Assembly (NCBI GenBank): GCA_004562765.1
Contig: SFRL01000004.1
Span: 1 to 64,000, forward strand
Direction of reading: 5' to 3'
Source of the DNA: a bacterium
GTDB lineage: Bacteria; Bacillota; Clostridia; Lachnospirales; Lachnospiraceae
DNA length: 64,000 nt
The translations under genes and the position numbers were made by a program. This document shows, one piece after another, positions 15,927-25,319 of the stretch. The notes beneath the pieces are model-generated. The model had not been told where the DNA came from, ran no database searches, and saw nothing but the letters and a program-made list of their open reading frames with translations. Numbering within the stretch: position 1 is the stretch's first letter; every line of letters starts with the position of its first letter.

Positions 15927-17711
15927 TTAGTCCATGTAAGCACCTTTCATAGAGCTTACTGCGTGCTGTGCGTATAATTTTAAAAGTCCGCTCTTATATT
16001 TGCTCTCGAAGCCTTTCCAGTCTGCCTTCCGCACTGCAAGAATGGCATCCATCTCCTCCGGTGTCTTTCTTTCGCCCTTGACACCCACAATGGCGATGCT
16101 TCTCTTTTCCACATCCAATTCGATCAGATCATCTTTTTCTACCAGCGCAATGGGGCCGCCTGCTGCCGCTTCCGGAGACACATGTCCGATGACAGGGCCT
16201 CTGGAGGCTCCGGAGAATCGCCCGTCCGTGATGAGGGCGACACTGGATGCCAGCGCCGGGTCTGCGCAGATCGCTTCGCCGGTGTAAAACATCTCCGGCA
16301 TTCCACTGCCCCTCGGTCCCTCGTAACGGATAAAGATCGCGTCTCCCGGCTTTACTTCACCGTTTAATACGGCTGCGATACATTCCTCCTCGCTGTCATA
16401 GGGCTTTGCGTTTAAAACTGCTTTGAACATATTTTTCGGACATGCGGTGTGCTTGATCACGCATCCTTCCGGTGCAAGGTTTCCTTTCAGGATCGCAATG
16501 CTTCCATCGGTTCCTTTTGCATTATCAAAGGAGTGGATAATATCCTCTCTGCTTATTTCTTTTCCGATCAGCTTTGCTTTCTCACGGAGGATCGCGTCGC
16601 AGTGCTCATAAAATCCGTTTTTCTTCAGATCCTCTAAGTTCTCACCAAGGGTTTTTCCGGTCACGGTCATCACATCCAGATGAAGCATGCTCTTGATCTC
16701 CTCCATGACACGGGGTACGCCTCCGGCATAATAGAAATACTGTGCCGGCCAGTCTCCGGAAGGACGGATGTTCAGCAAATAATGTGCCCCCCTGTGCATC
16801 CGGTCAAAGGTATCCGCATCAATTTCAAATCCAAACTCATGGGCGATCGCCGGGATGTGCATGGTAGCATTTGTGGAACCTGAGATCGCCGCATGCACCA
16901 TGATCGCATTTTCAAAGCTCTCCATCGTCACGATATCCGATGCCTTAATTCCTTTTTCAATGAGCGCCATCAACTGCTCTCCCGCACGGTATGCAGCTTC
17001 CTTTAGTTCCGGCGCGGTAGAGGGCATGAGAGCGGTTCCTGGGAGCATCAGACCAAGCGCCTCTGCCATGATCTGCATCGTCGATGCAGTTCCCATAAAG
17101 GAGCAGGCGCCGCAGCTGGGGCAGGCATGCTGCTTGTAATAATCCAGCTGTTCATTTGGAATGACCCCGGTTTTTTCCCAGGCATCGAATTTGCCGATCT
17201 GCTCCAGTGTCAGCAGTTCGTTGATCTTGCAGGCCGGATCATCTACGACATATTTTTTCGGAAGCTCATGTGCCTCCATGACACCGCCGGATACCACAAT
17301 GGCGCTCATCTCTTTTAAACGTCCGATACTCATGAGCATGGCAGGCATGGATTTGTCACAGCTTGCAATGAATACACCTCCGTCAAAAACGGTTGCATTT
17401 GCCTGTGCTTCCACAAGATTTACGATCGCATCCCTGTGGGCCAGAGAGTAGTTGATACCGTCATGTCCCTGGGCAATACCGTCACACATATCGGTGGCGT
17501 AATATCTGGCAGCCTTTCCACCATGATCATCCACTGCTTTTACCGCTTCTTCCACAAACTGATTCAGATGTGCAGAACCCGGATGGCTGTCACCATAGGA
17601 ACTCTCCACCATGATCTGCGGCTTAGAAAGATCTGCGACCTTCCAGCCCATTCCCATGCGCAGCGGATCCATTTCCGGAGCAACCTTGCGTACTTCTTCA
17701 CTTCTTAACAT
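15927..17711 (-). CDS. IlvD/Edd-family dehydratase, probably for a sugar acid
   Basis: A 594-residue Fe-S dehydratase of the dihydroxy-acid/phosphogluconate dehydratase family. Start ATG 17709-17711 follows AGGAGG by 11 bases; an upstream TTG has no ribosome site. Cluster ligands are visible in FIASCDKSMPAM and in HACPSCGACSFMG, and YATDMCDGIAQGHDG is the Mg/substrate loop. Valine-pathway IlvD is one option, but the gene is in operon with a GntP permease and a FadR-type regulator and no ilv genes, which favours dehydration of an aldonic acid such as gluconate or xylonate to a 2-keto-3-deoxy acid. The exact substrate cannot be read from the sequence. Confidence 0.87.
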   Translation of the reverse strand: MLRSEEVRKVAPEMDPLRMGMGWKVADLSKPQIMVESSYGDSHPGSAHLNQFVEEAVKAVDDHGGKAARYYATDMCDGIAQGHDGINYSLAHRDAIVNLVEAQANATVFDGGVFIASCDKSMPAMLMSIGRLKEMSAIVVSGGVMEAHELPKKYVVDDPACKINELLTLEQIGKFDAWEKTGVIPNEQLDYYKQHACPSCGACSFMGTASTMQIMAEALGLMLPGTALMPSTAPELKEAAYRAGEQLMALIEKGIKASDIVTMESFENAIMVHAAISGSTNATMHIPAIAHEFGFEIDADTFDRMHRGAHYLLNIRPSGDWPAQYFYYAGGVPRVMEEIKSMLHLDVMTVTGKTLGENLEDLKKNGFYEHCDAILREKAKLIGKEISREDIIHSFDNAKGTDGSIAILKGNLAPEGCVIKHTACPKNMFKAVLNAKPYDSEEECIAAVLNGEVKPGDAIFIRYEGPRGSGMPEMFYTGEAICADPALASSVALITDGRFSGASRGPVIGHVSPEAAAGGPIALVEKDDLIELDVEKRSIAIVGVKGERKTPEEMDAILAVRKADWKGFESKYKSGLLKLYAQHAVSSMKGAYMD

Positions 17712-17733
17712 ATCTATCCATGCCTCCTGACTA

Positions 17734-19089
17734 CTATACAAACAATGAAATAATAAATGCTACTACAAAACCGGTAAAGCCCACCAGTGTCTCCATGATC
17801 GTCCATGTTTTCAGAGTGGTCTTTTCATCCAGACCAACCAGTGATTTTACAAGCCAGAAACCGGAATCATTAAAATGTGAGCATACGGTGGAACCGCCTG
17901 CTACCGCTGCAACCGTGCATGCAAGATATAACGGAGAGAGATCCGCGATTCCGGGCATCGCAGCAATGATACCTGCCGCCATAGTCATCGCAACCGTTGC
18001 AGAACCGACACAGATCCTTACCAGGGCAGCTACAAGAAATGCAACTAAAACGATGGGCATGTTCACAGATGCCACTGCATTTCCGATCAACTCTCCAATC
18101 CCTGAATACTGCAGCATATAGCGAAGCACGCCGCCACAGGCAGTCACTAAAAGGATCAGACCGGTCGGCTCTAAAGACTTTGTCATGATCTTCTCCAGTT
18201 CCTCTAAACTATATCCATGTTTTTTTCCAAGAATAAACATTGCAACAACCGTAGCGATCAAAAGCGCCACAAAAGGCTCACCAAGAAAAGTAAAGACCGG
18301 TGCGACAGGTGCCATGGCATCGATCACACCTGAAAGAGATTTCAGGATGATCAATACAAGCGGGATCAGGATGATCAAAACGATGGTACTGAATTTCGGC
18401 AGCTTGGATTCATCCAGATCTTCCTGATTCGCCACATGCTCCGGGACCGGGACCATATATTTCTTTCCGCAGACAGAACCCCATACCGGACCTGCCACTA
18501 CCATGGCCACCGCACCGCATGCGATACCGATCAGGATCACCCATCCGAGATCCACATTCAGCATCGTTGCCACCAGTACCGGACCGGGTGTAGGCGGGAT
18601 AAACGCGTGTCCGACTGCCAGTCCTGCCAGCAAAGGGATCGCATAAAATAAAGAAGAACGCTTGGTTCTCTTTGCAAGAGAAAAGGCAAGCGGGATCAGA
18701 ATGATCAGTCCTGCGTCAAAGAACACGGGCATTGCAATGACAAGACCGGTGATTCCCAAAGCCCACGCTGCTTTTTGGTCTCCGAATTTTTTTACCATCG
18801 TAACTGCCAGTGTCTGGGCACCGCCGGATGCCTCCAGGATCGCGCCAAACATGGAACCCAGGCCAACTAACAATGCAATACCCTTTAATGTATTGCTGAT
18901 ACCGTCATTTACTGCTGTAACAATTTCCGTAAAAGGCATGCCTGCCACAATACCGATCGTGATCGCTCCGATCAAAATAGAGATCATTGCATGGATCTTG
19001 AACTTGATGATCAGTACTAACAATAAAGCCAATCCGATCAATGCCGCAAGGACAAGCCGGGTAGGATCTAATGTGATTGCTTCACTCAT
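17734..19089 (-). CDS. GntP-family gluconate/sugar-acid permease
   Basis: A 451-residue transporter with 12 or more hydrophobic segments. The start at 19087-19089 (MSEAITLDPTRLV) has GGAGG nine bases upstream. Family-typical segments are GGAQTLAVTMVKKFG, FIPPTPGPVLVATML and the C-terminal SHFNDSGFWLVKSLVGL. GntP proteins import gluconate and related acids by proton symport. It precedes the dehydratase by 22 bases, so uptake and first catabolic step are co-transcribed. Confidence 0.92.
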   Translation of the reverse strand: MSEAITLDPTRLVLAALIGLALLLVLIIKFKIHAMISILIGAITIGIVAGMPFTEIVTAVNDGISNTLKGIALLVGLGSMFGAILEASGGAQTLAVTMVKKFGDQKAAWALGITGLVIAMPVFFDAGLIILIPLAFSLAKRTKRSSLFYAIPLLAGLAVGHAFIPPTPGPVLVATMLNVDLGWVILIGIACGAVAMVVAGPVWGSVCGKKYMVPVPEHVANQEDLDESKLPKFSTIVLIILIPLVLIILKSLSGVIDAMAPVAPVFTFLGEPFVALLIATVVAMFILGKKHGYSLEELEKIMTKSLEPTGLILLVTACGGVLRYMLQYSGIGELIGNAVASVNMPIVLVAFLVAALVRICVGSATVAMTMAAGIIAAMPGIADLSPLYLACTVAAVAGGSTVCSHFNDSGFWLVKSLVGLDEKTTLKTWTIMETLVGFTGFVVAFIISLFV

Positions 19090-19130
19090 TTGTTTTTCCT
19101 CCAAACATTTTTATCGTTTCGTATTCCCCA

Positions 19131-19189
19131 TACATCAGACGTCTTATGTATCTTAAGTTTATTTTATCGTCTGATGTTTCATATATCAA
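19131..19189 (-). promoter_or_regulatory. Sugar-acid operon promoter with overlapping operators
   Basis: On the minus strand TTGATA (19184-19189) and TAAAAT (19161-19166) have a 17-base spacer. A 20-bp near-perfect palindrome at 19131-19150 (half-site TACATCAGAC, centre ACGT) sits just downstream. A second half-site, CGTCTGATGT (19168-19177), lies between the two hexamers. This is where the FadR-type repressor encoded next door would block transcription. Confidence 0.75.
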
Positions 19190-19320
19190 GTTGTTTCAAA
19201 TCTGGAGCTTTTTTCTGCAATTTAGACAAAAACAATCCGGTCTCGTCACAAAAACAAGGCCGGATTTTGTACAAAATATTCAATTTGCGTTCTTTTCATC
19301 TGCAGAACTTGTCTGACAGC

Positions 19321-20025
19321 TTACTTTTCTTCCTTCTGCAGACGCATTAACATCTGACGATTGTAAGTCAGATGCATGATCATGGCACATTTTGCGCCCA
19401 TACTGTCACCCCGAAGGATCGCGTTCGTGATCTCCCGATGGGTATCGATCGTCTCTTTCATAAGCTTCCGGTTGGTGAGATTCGCAAATGTGGTAACCGC
19501 CGTATAGATCACGGGGATCAGCACTTCAAACACGCGGTTTCTGCTGCATTTCGCAATGCATGCATGAAATTCCATATCTTTCTGGATATGGTTTTTTCCT
19601 GCCAGATACAATGCTTCTGTCTCATCACACAGCGCCTTGATCTGCTGCTTTTCTTCCTCTGTTGCATTTTTACATGCGGCTGCCGCCACCTCCGGTTCCA
19701 AAAGAATACGGGCGTCAAACAACTCCATGGCAAGCCGGTATTTATCCTCAAATTGAGACAGACCGAGCGGATCATCCATGACCAGTTCTTTGCTCTTTAC
19801 AAATGTACCTGCACCTCTGCGCACTTCCAGAATTCCTTTGGTCGCCAGACTCTTTACGGCTTCCCGCACCGTACTTCTCCCGACACCAAACAGTTCCGCC
19901 AACTCATATTCGCTTGGAAGTCTGGAACCAATTGCAATGTCATCCTGACCAATATACAGCATCAGCTGGTCCTCGATCTGCGGCACCAATAGCTGTTTGT
20001 TTACTTTTTCATAATTGTATGCCAT
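19321..20025 (-). CDS. GntR-superfamily regulator, FadR subfamily
   Basis: A 234-residue regulator. The start at 20023-20025 (MAYNYEKVNK) is supported by GGAGG eight bases upstream; an ATG five codons earlier has none. The winged helix covers residues 10-80 (RLPSEYELAELFGVGRSTVRE, then VRRGAGTFV). The C-terminal all-helical FCD domain (about 90-225) has metal-ligand-like residues in FDARILLEPE, FHACIAKCS and HREITNAI. It lies 231 bases upstream of the permease operon on the same strand and probably represses it in the absence of the sugar acid. Confidence 0.9.
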   Translation of the reverse strand: MAYNYEKVNKQLLVPQIEDQLMLYIGQDDIAIGSRLPSEYELAELFGVGRSTVREAVKSLATKGILEVRRGAGTFVKSKELVMDDPLGLSQFEDKYRLAMELFDARILLEPEVAAAACKNATEEEKQQIKALCDETEALYLAGKNHIQKDMEFHACIAKCSRNRVFEVLIPVIYTAVTTFANLTNRKLMKETIDTHREITNAILRGDSMGAKCAMIMHLTYNRQMLMRLQKEEK

Positions 20026-20057
20026 GACCTCGTCCTCCATTTTGCATGCTGCTATTT

Positions 20058-20825
20058 TTAGTACGGACAGATCTCATACGCCGTGTACTCCCGATCAAAA
20101 TGATACCCCAGCTTTTCCGCCAGCGCCAGTGACCACGGATTCTGGGCATCCCAGCTGGGATACCAGCCACGGTCCATACATTCCAGTATCAGCTTTGCCC
20201 CGCAAACCGTGGCAAGTCCCCGTCTGCGGTACTCCGCCTTTGTGTCGATCTCGATCTCGATGCCGCCCTCGAAAGCTGAATAGGAGGAAGCGCCTGCCAC
20301 GGGCTCGCCATCATGAAAGATCATTACGCCCAGACCGTATCTTTGATACATCTCGTAATCCGCAAACTGCGCCACAAAGTCCTCACTAAAAGGGATCTGA
20401 CTGCACAGATCAAACAGTTTCCGGTCGATCATTCGCAGACTGTATTCCGGTGACAGACGATCCACCATGCCCTGCAGCGCCACACGATCAAAACTATCCC
20501 GTTCTTTTTTTGTCGCGCACCGCGTCACCTTTTTTGCACGCTCTCCATAACAATTTTCGATCATCCTGCCCCATTCCTCTGTTTGCGGGATCATGATCAT
20601 AAACGATCGCTTTGGATGCGCCAACTGAAATCGGGCAAGCTCATCACTCGTTTCACCTGCAAAAAGGCAAAAATCCCCCAGCCAGACCATCGCGGATGTC
20701 GGATGCTGTGGATCATCTGCATACAGTTCTCCCATCACACCCTGCATGCATGACCAGATCATGGATTCCTGCCAGCCTTCAAACAAGGTGGCCGCATTTT
20801 GTTTTTGGGTTATTTTATATACCAT
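20058..20825 (-). CDS. GNAT-family N-acetyltransferase
   Basis: A 255-residue protein with a C-terminal GNAT domain (about residues 130-250) and an N-terminal half of the type seen in the GNAT_acetyltran (PF12746) group. The acetyl-CoA loop is EYRRRGLATVCGAKLI, with preceding strand GGIEIEIDT. The C-terminal SWDAQNPWSLALAEKLGY is typical of the group. Strong ribosome site GGAGGAAG. The substrate is unknown. Gap of 32 bases to the FadR-type gene downstream, so the two may be co-transcribed. Confidence 0.85.
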   Translation of the reverse strand: MVYKITQKQNAATLFEGWQESMIWSCMQGVMGELYADDPQHPTSAMVWLGDFCLFAGETSDELARFQLAHPKRSFMIMIPQTEEWGRMIENCYGERAKKVTRCATKKERDSFDRVALQGMVDRLSPEYSLRMIDRKLFDLCSQIPFSEDFVAQFADYEMYQRYGLGVMIFHDGEPVAGASSYSAFEGGIEIEIDTKAEYRRRGLATVCGAKLILECMDRGWYPSWDAQNPWSLALAEKLGYHFDREYTAYEICPY

Positions 20826-20920
20826 TTATACTTCCTCCAGCATGTCCTCTTACAATTTTAAGATTATTCTGACGGATTTTTTCCTGTATGTCAATGTAAA
20901 ACGGATATCAATATTTTTTC

Positions 20921-20949
20921 TTCACCTATTTCTTCTTTTATAGTACAAT
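20921..20949 (+). promoter_or_regulatory. Possible apt promoter
   Basis: TTCACC (20921-20926) and TACAAT (20944-20949), 17-base spacer, about 40 bases before apt. Both hexamers are moderate matches. Confidence 0.35.
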
Positions 20950-20990
20950 GAGAATAAAATTGATAATAAATACCAGAAAGGATGATTTTT

Positions 20991-21515
20991 ATGAAAAAAT
21001 TAGAAGACTATGTCATCACCATACCCGATTTTCCGGAGCCCGGCATCATGTTCCGGGATATCACCGGTATTTTACAGGATGCAGAAGGATTTCAGCTGGC
21101 GATCGATTCGCTGCTTGGGCTCATCGGGGATACTCCCTGCGATGTGATCGCAGGCGCGGAATCCCGCGGCTTTATCTTCGGCGCGCCCCTTGCCTATGCA
21201 CTGAAAAAACCTTTTGCTCTGGTGCGCAAAAAAGGGAAGCTGCCCCGCGAGACCGTTTCTGCTTCCTATGAGCTGGAATATGGCACGGCGGAGATCGAGA
21301 TGCACACAGACTCCATCAAGCCCGGTCAGAAAGTCATTCTGATCGATGACCTGATCGCTACCGGCGGCACCATCGAGGCTGCTGCAAAGCTGGTGGAACA
21401 GTTGGGCGGTGAAGTGGTAAAGATCATTTTCCTCATGGAACTCGCCGGATTAAACGGACGCGATAAGCTCAGTAAATATGATGTGGAATCCGTCATTACA
21501 TACGAAGGGAAGTAA
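20991..21515 (+). CDS. apt: Adenine phosphoribosyltransferase
   Basis: A 174-residue enzyme converting adenine and PRPP to AMP. The start at 20991 (MKKLEDYVITIPDFPEPG) follows AGAAAGGA at proper distance; an ATG nine bases earlier overlaps that site. The PRPP-binding motif is VILIDDLIATGGT (about 117-129), and the N-terminal MFRDITG and the GAESRGFIFGAP segment are typical of Apt. It is monocistronic, closed by a strong terminator, and sits beside a nucleoside importer, which fits purine salvage. Confidence 0.97.
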   Translation: MKKLEDYVITIPDFPEPGIMFRDITGILQDAEGFQLAIDSLLGLIGDTPCDVIAGAESRGFIFGAPLAYALKKPFALVRKKGKLPRETVSASYELEYGTAEIEMHTDSIKPGQKVILIDDLIATGGTIEAAAKLVEQLGGEVVKIIFLMELAGLNGRDKLSKYDVESVITYEGK

Positions 21516-21552
21516 AAACGAGAAGCGGAAATATTTCCGCTTCTCGTTTTTT
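21515..21552. terminator. Bidirectional terminator between apt and the importer operon
   Basis: AAAACGAGAAGCGGAAA (21516-21532) and TTTCCGCTTCTCGTTTT (21534-21550) form an almost loopless perfect stem with A and T flanks on both sides. It serves apt on the plus strand and the convergent nucleoside permease operon on the minus strand. Confidence 0.93.
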
Positions 21553-21556
21553 ATGA

Positions 21557-22555
21557 CTATCTTTCTTCTCTGAAGTACGGCAGTCCCAGACTTGCAGGTG
21601 GCTGATTTTCGCGTTTACTGCGCATACTGGTCACCACCAGTACCACCAGCGTCACCACGTACGGGATCATCTTGTACAGCTCCTGATACTCCATATGCTC
21701 CATTCCGGTGGGGATGTAGAGATACAGGATATATAGTCCGCCAAACAGGAAGGATGCCAGAACAGCGATGTTCGGACGCCAGATCGTGAAGATCACCAGC
21801 GCAATCGCCAGCCATCCTCTGTCGCCAAAGGCATTGTTTGACCATACGCCGCAGGCATAATCCATCACATAATACAATCCCCCCAGACCGGCGATCATAC
21901 AGCCCACACAGGTAGCTGCATATTTGTATTTCGAAACATTGATTCCCGCCGCATCTGCGGTATTGGGATTCTCACCAACCGCACGAAGATGTAATCCTTT
22001 TCGTGTACGGTTCAGGAAGTAAGAAGCTGCCAGCGCGATGGCTACGCCCAGATACGCTAAAAATCCATAGGATAAGAACAGCTTTCCGAACCATCCCAGC
22101 TTTCCCGCAAAGGGCAGGGACTTGCTGAAATAACTGCTGGTCGCGCTGAGGGCGATGGAGGGCACATCACTGTCCACCAGCTTGATCAGGGAACCTCCGA
22201 AAAAGTTACCGAAGCCCACGCCGAAGGTGGTCATGGCAAGACCGGTCACGTTCTGGTTCGCACGGAGCGTTACCGTCAAAAAGCAGTACAACAGTCCCAT
22301 CAAAAGCGAGCCCAGCAGACAACAGAACATCGGGATGGCGATCGCCAGAAACGGATTCAGGGTCGCCGCCCTATTTTCATATACAAAGGAACCGATGACA
22401 CCGCTGATGGCACCCACATACATCACGCCCGGAATTCCCAGGTTCAGATTCCCGGACTTTTCCGTGATGATCTCTCCGGTACAGCCATACAGCAGGGGAA
22501 TGCCCTGCACAATTGCTCTTGGAATAAATGCAAGTAAAAAACTCCACATGATCAT
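21557..22555 (-). CDS. Nucleoside-type ABC importer, permease 2
   Basis: A 332-residue inner-membrane permease of the branched-chain/BMP-importer type with about eight to ten helices. The segment EKSGNLNLGIPGVMYVGA is typical of the second permease in BMP-linked nucleoside systems. Its ATG overlaps the previous gene's stop (22552-22555). Met3 is also well spaced from AGGAGG, so the true start may be 22549. It is last in the operon, before the terminator shared with apt. Confidence 0.9.
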   Translation of the reverse strand: MIMWSFLLAFIPRAIVQGIPLLYGCTGEIITEKSGNLNLGIPGVMYVGAISGVIGSFVYENRAATLNPFLAIAIPMFCCLLGSLLMGLLYCFLTVTLRANQNVTGLAMTTFGVGFGNFFGGSLIKLVDSDVPSIALSATSSYFSKSLPFAGKLGWFGKLFLSYGFLAYLGVAIALAASYFLNRTRKGLHLRAVGENPNTADAAGINVSKYKYAATCVGCMIAGLGGLYYVMDYACGVWSNNAFGDRGWLAIALVIFTIWRPNIAVLASFLFGGLYILYLYIPTGMEHMEYQELYKMIPYVVTLVVLVVTSMRSKRENQPPASLGLPYFREER

Positions 22556-23670
22556 GCCACCTCCTTTTCTGTCTTTTTGCTTCGCTGCAGCTGATAACTG
22601 ATAAAGAACTCACAGCCGATAATGAAAAACAGGATGATACCTGTCAAAATGTCGGAATAAGAATGGTTCAGTCCAAAGTTCGTTGAGATCTCTCCAGCTC
22701 CACGCTCCATGAATACGATCAGAAGGCTGGAAATGATCATGGTAAAGGGATTGAATTTGGACATCCAGGATACAAGTACCGCGGTAAAGCCTTCGCCGCC
22801 CGCGATGGTCGTGGTGATCGTGTGGTTGATGCCTCCCACCAGCAGCAAGCCTGCCAGACCACAGATCGCGCCGGAAAGCATCATCGTACGAATGATGACT
22901 TTCTCCACTTTAATGCCTACATAGCGGGCTGTATTCTCACTCTCACCCACGACATTGATCTCATAACCATGTTTGCTGTATCTCAGGTAGATAGCCATAA
23001 ACAAAGTAATGATCACTGCTACAACAATCGCTAACAGATATTTGGAACCGAACAGCTGCGGCAGCCAGCCGCTGTTTGAATTCTGGTTGATGATACCGAT
23101 CTTTCCGGAGCCCTTAGGCACTTCCTCAAGGATTACAAAAAAGGCAACCAGCTGTGTCGCTATGTAGTTCATCATCAAGGTGGAAAGGGTCTCATTTGTG
23201 TTCCACTTTGCCTTGAACAATGCCGGGATCAAACCCCAGATCATACCGGCTCCGATGCTGGCGATGATCATACAGAGGATCATCACTGCATTTGGCACCT
23301 TTCCCTCCAGACGGATCATGCATACTGCAGATGCCAGACCTCCGATCAGCACCTGTCCCTCGCCGCCGATGTTCCAGAATTTCATCTTGAATGCCGGTGT
23401 CAATGCCAATGCAATGAGAAGTAAAATGGATGTATTCTGAAAGGTGATCCACATTTTTCTTGTACTTCCAAACGCACCGGCGACCATGGATTCATACACG
23501 CTCATGGGATTGATTCCGGTGGTGATCGTTGTAATGATCCCGCAGACAACCAGCGCCAAAAGGATCGCGAACACACGGATACCCATCGCTTTATACCAGA
23601 CCAGCGGTTCTCTTTTTACGATATGAAAACGCGGTTCTCTTTTTTTCTCTTTTTTCATCGCATTACTCAT
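22552..23670 (-). CDS. Nucleoside-type ABC importer, permease 1
   Basis: A 372-residue permease with a basic cytoplasmic N-terminus (KKEKKREPRF) and about ten helices. The motif FKMKFWNIGGEGQVLIGG is characteristic of the first permease in nucleoside importers. It overlaps the ATPase gene by 8 bases and the second permease by 4, so the three are translated as a unit. Confidence 0.92.
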   Translation of the reverse strand: MSNAMKKEKKREPRFHIVKREPLVWYKAMGIRVFAILLALVVCGIITTITTGINPMSVYESMVAGAFGSTRKMWITFQNTSILLLIALALTPAFKMKFWNIGGEGQVLIGGLASAVCMIRLEGKVPNAVMILCMIIASIGAGMIWGLIPALFKAKWNTNETLSTLMMNYIATQLVAFFVILEEVPKGSGKIGIINQNSNSGWLPQLFGSKYLLAIVVAVIITLFMAIYLRYSKHGYEINVVGESENTARYVGIKVEKVIIRTMMLSGAICGLAGLLLVGGINHTITTTIAGGEGFTAVLVSWMSKFNPFTMIISSLLIVFMERGAGEISTNFGLNHSYSDILTGIILFFIIGCEFFISYQLQRSKKTEKEVA

Positions 23671-25195
23671 GCTTTTCGCCGCCTCCTACTCTGGTCATCA
23701 TCATTCCGACCTCATTTTTGTCTGTCTTTCTGGCGTCTACGATGCCGCTGACCTCTCCGCCACACAGCACCAGGATCCGGTCACACAGCTCGACCATAAC
23801 GTCTAAGTCCTCTCCGACAAAGATAACTGCCACGCCTTTTTTCTTCTGCTCATTTAAAAGCTCATAGATCGTATAGGAAGAATTGATATCCAGACCACGC
23901 ACCGCATATGCCGTCAAAAGCACCGTCGGTGCAGATGCGATCTCACGACCTACCAGTACCTTCTGTACGTTTCCTCCGGAAAGTCTGCGCACCGGTGTGG
24001 TGATACCCGGAGTCACAACCTCCAGATCCTCTACAACACGTTCCGCCAGTTCCTTCGGAGACTTCCGGTTTGCAAAAGGTGAGCGTCCGTCACGGAAGGA
24101 ACGGAGCATCATGTTGTCTGTCAGATCCATGTTGCCCACCAGACCCATACCAAGACGATCCTCCGGGACAAAGGACAGGGACACACCAAGCTCCGCGATC
24201 TTTAGCGGATCCTTTCCGATCAGCATCTCCCGGTTTCCATCGTCCTGTACATAGGCGATCGTACCGCTCTCCGTCACCTGAAGACCGGCAATCGCTTCCA
24301 AAAGCTCCTTCTGTCCGCAGCCGGAAATACCTGCAATACCAAGGATCTCACCGCTGTTTGCCGTAAAGGAAACGTCATTCAGCTTCAAAAAGCCTTCCTC
24401 ATCCCGTACGGAAAGTCCTTTGACCTCGATACGGGGCTTCGGATCCACCGGTTCCGGTCGGTCAATATTTAAAGTCACCGAATGTCCGACCATCATGTTC
24501 GTCATCTCGGTCACGTTTGTGTCCTTTGTCGCCATGTCTCCGACATATTTTCCACCGCGCAATACCGCCACGCGGTCAGATAATGACTCCACTTCATGCA
24601 TTTTATGTGTGATGATGACGATCGCCTTTCCGTCATCACGCATTTTCCGAAGCACGGCGAACAGCTTCTCAGACTCCTGAGGTGTCAGCACCGCAGTGGG
24701 CTCATCCAGAATGAGAATATCCGCGCCGCGGTACAATACTTTTACGATCTCCACGGTCTGCTTCTGTGACACGGACATGTCGTAGATCTTCTGCTTCGGA
24801 TTGACCTCAAATCCGTATTTGTCGCAGATCTCCTCGATCTTTCTGGAAGCCTCTTTAATATTCAGCTTTCCTTCCAGACCTAAAATAATATTTTCTGTCG
24901 CAGACAATACGTCGATCAGCTTGAAGTGCTGATGCACCATACCGATACCAAGCTGCAGCGCATCTTTCGGTGACCGGATCACTTCTTCCTTTCCGTTAAT
25001 AAAAATCTGCCCTTCATCCGGAAAATAAATGCCGGAGAGCATGTTTAAAAGCGTTGTCTTTCCGCTTCCGTTCTCTCCCAACAGTGCCAGGATCTCGCCC
25101 TTATAGATATCCAGACTGATCTTATCGTTTGCAACTACGGAGCCGAAGGTTTTCGTAACGTTTCTCATTGAAACTGCGGCTGTTTTTGTCTCCAT
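23663..25195 (-). CDS. Nucleoside-type ABC importer, tandem ATPase
   Basis: A 510-residue protein with two ABC domains. Domain 1 (about 5-235) has Walker A GENGSGKTT, signature MSVSQKQTVEI and Walker B ILILDEPTAVLTP. Domain 2 (about 255-500) has a degenerate Walker A, GISGCGQKE, and signature LSGGNVQK, followed by LLTAYAVRGLDI. The second-domain degeneracy is normal for this sugar/nucleoside importer class. It follows the BMP lipoprotein gene by 124 bases containing a terminator-like hairpin, so it is probably expressed below the level of the binding protein. Confidence 0.93.
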   Translation of the reverse strand: METKTAAVSMRNVTKTFGSVVANDKISLDIYKGEILALLGENGSGKTTLLNMLSGIYFPDEGQIFINGKEEVIRSPKDALQLGIGMVHQHFKLIDVLSATENIILGLEGKLNIKEASRKIEEICDKYGFEVNPKQKIYDMSVSQKQTVEIVKVLYRGADILILDEPTAVLTPQESEKLFAVLRKMRDDGKAIVIITHKMHEVESLSDRVAVLRGGKYVGDMATKDTNVTEMTNMMVGHSVTLNIDRPEPVDPKPRIEVKGLSVRDEEGFLKLNDVSFTANSGEILGIAGISGCGQKELLEAIAGLQVTESGTIAYVQDDGNREMLIGKDPLKIAELGVSLSFVPEDRLGMGLVGNMDLTDNMMLRSFRDGRSPFANRKSPKELAERVVEDLEVVTPGITTPVRRLSGGNVQKVLVGREIASAPTVLLTAYAVRGLDINSSYTIYELLNEQKKKGVAVIFVGEDLDVMVELCDRILVLCGGEVSGIVDARKTDKNEVGMMMTRVGGGEKHE

Positions 25196-25260
25196 GTTTT
25201 TCCCCTTTCCCTTTTCTTGACTGATTCCGCCCCTTTTCTACAGAATCGTTACACGATCCA

Positions 25261-25301
25261 ATAGAAAAAGGGCGGCGCGCTGTAATTCGCTGCGCCGTCC
25301 C
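25261..25301 (-). terminator. Partial terminator between binding protein and ATPase genes
   Basis: On the minus strand GGGACGGCGC pairs with GCGCCGCCC with one bulge, followed by CTTTTTC. It lies about 20 bases after the BMP stop and 65 bases before the ATPase start, on the same strand. Such internal terminators commonly let binding protein exceed membrane components. Confidence 0.7.
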
Positions 25302-25319
25302 ATATCGTTTCTTTTTAAA

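Noticed and set aside
15927..17711. Biosynthetic ilvD of the valine/isoleucine pathway
   Set aside because: It cannot be excluded by motif alone, but the GntP permease and FadR-type regulator in the same cluster, and the absence of ilv genes, favour sugar-acid catabolism.
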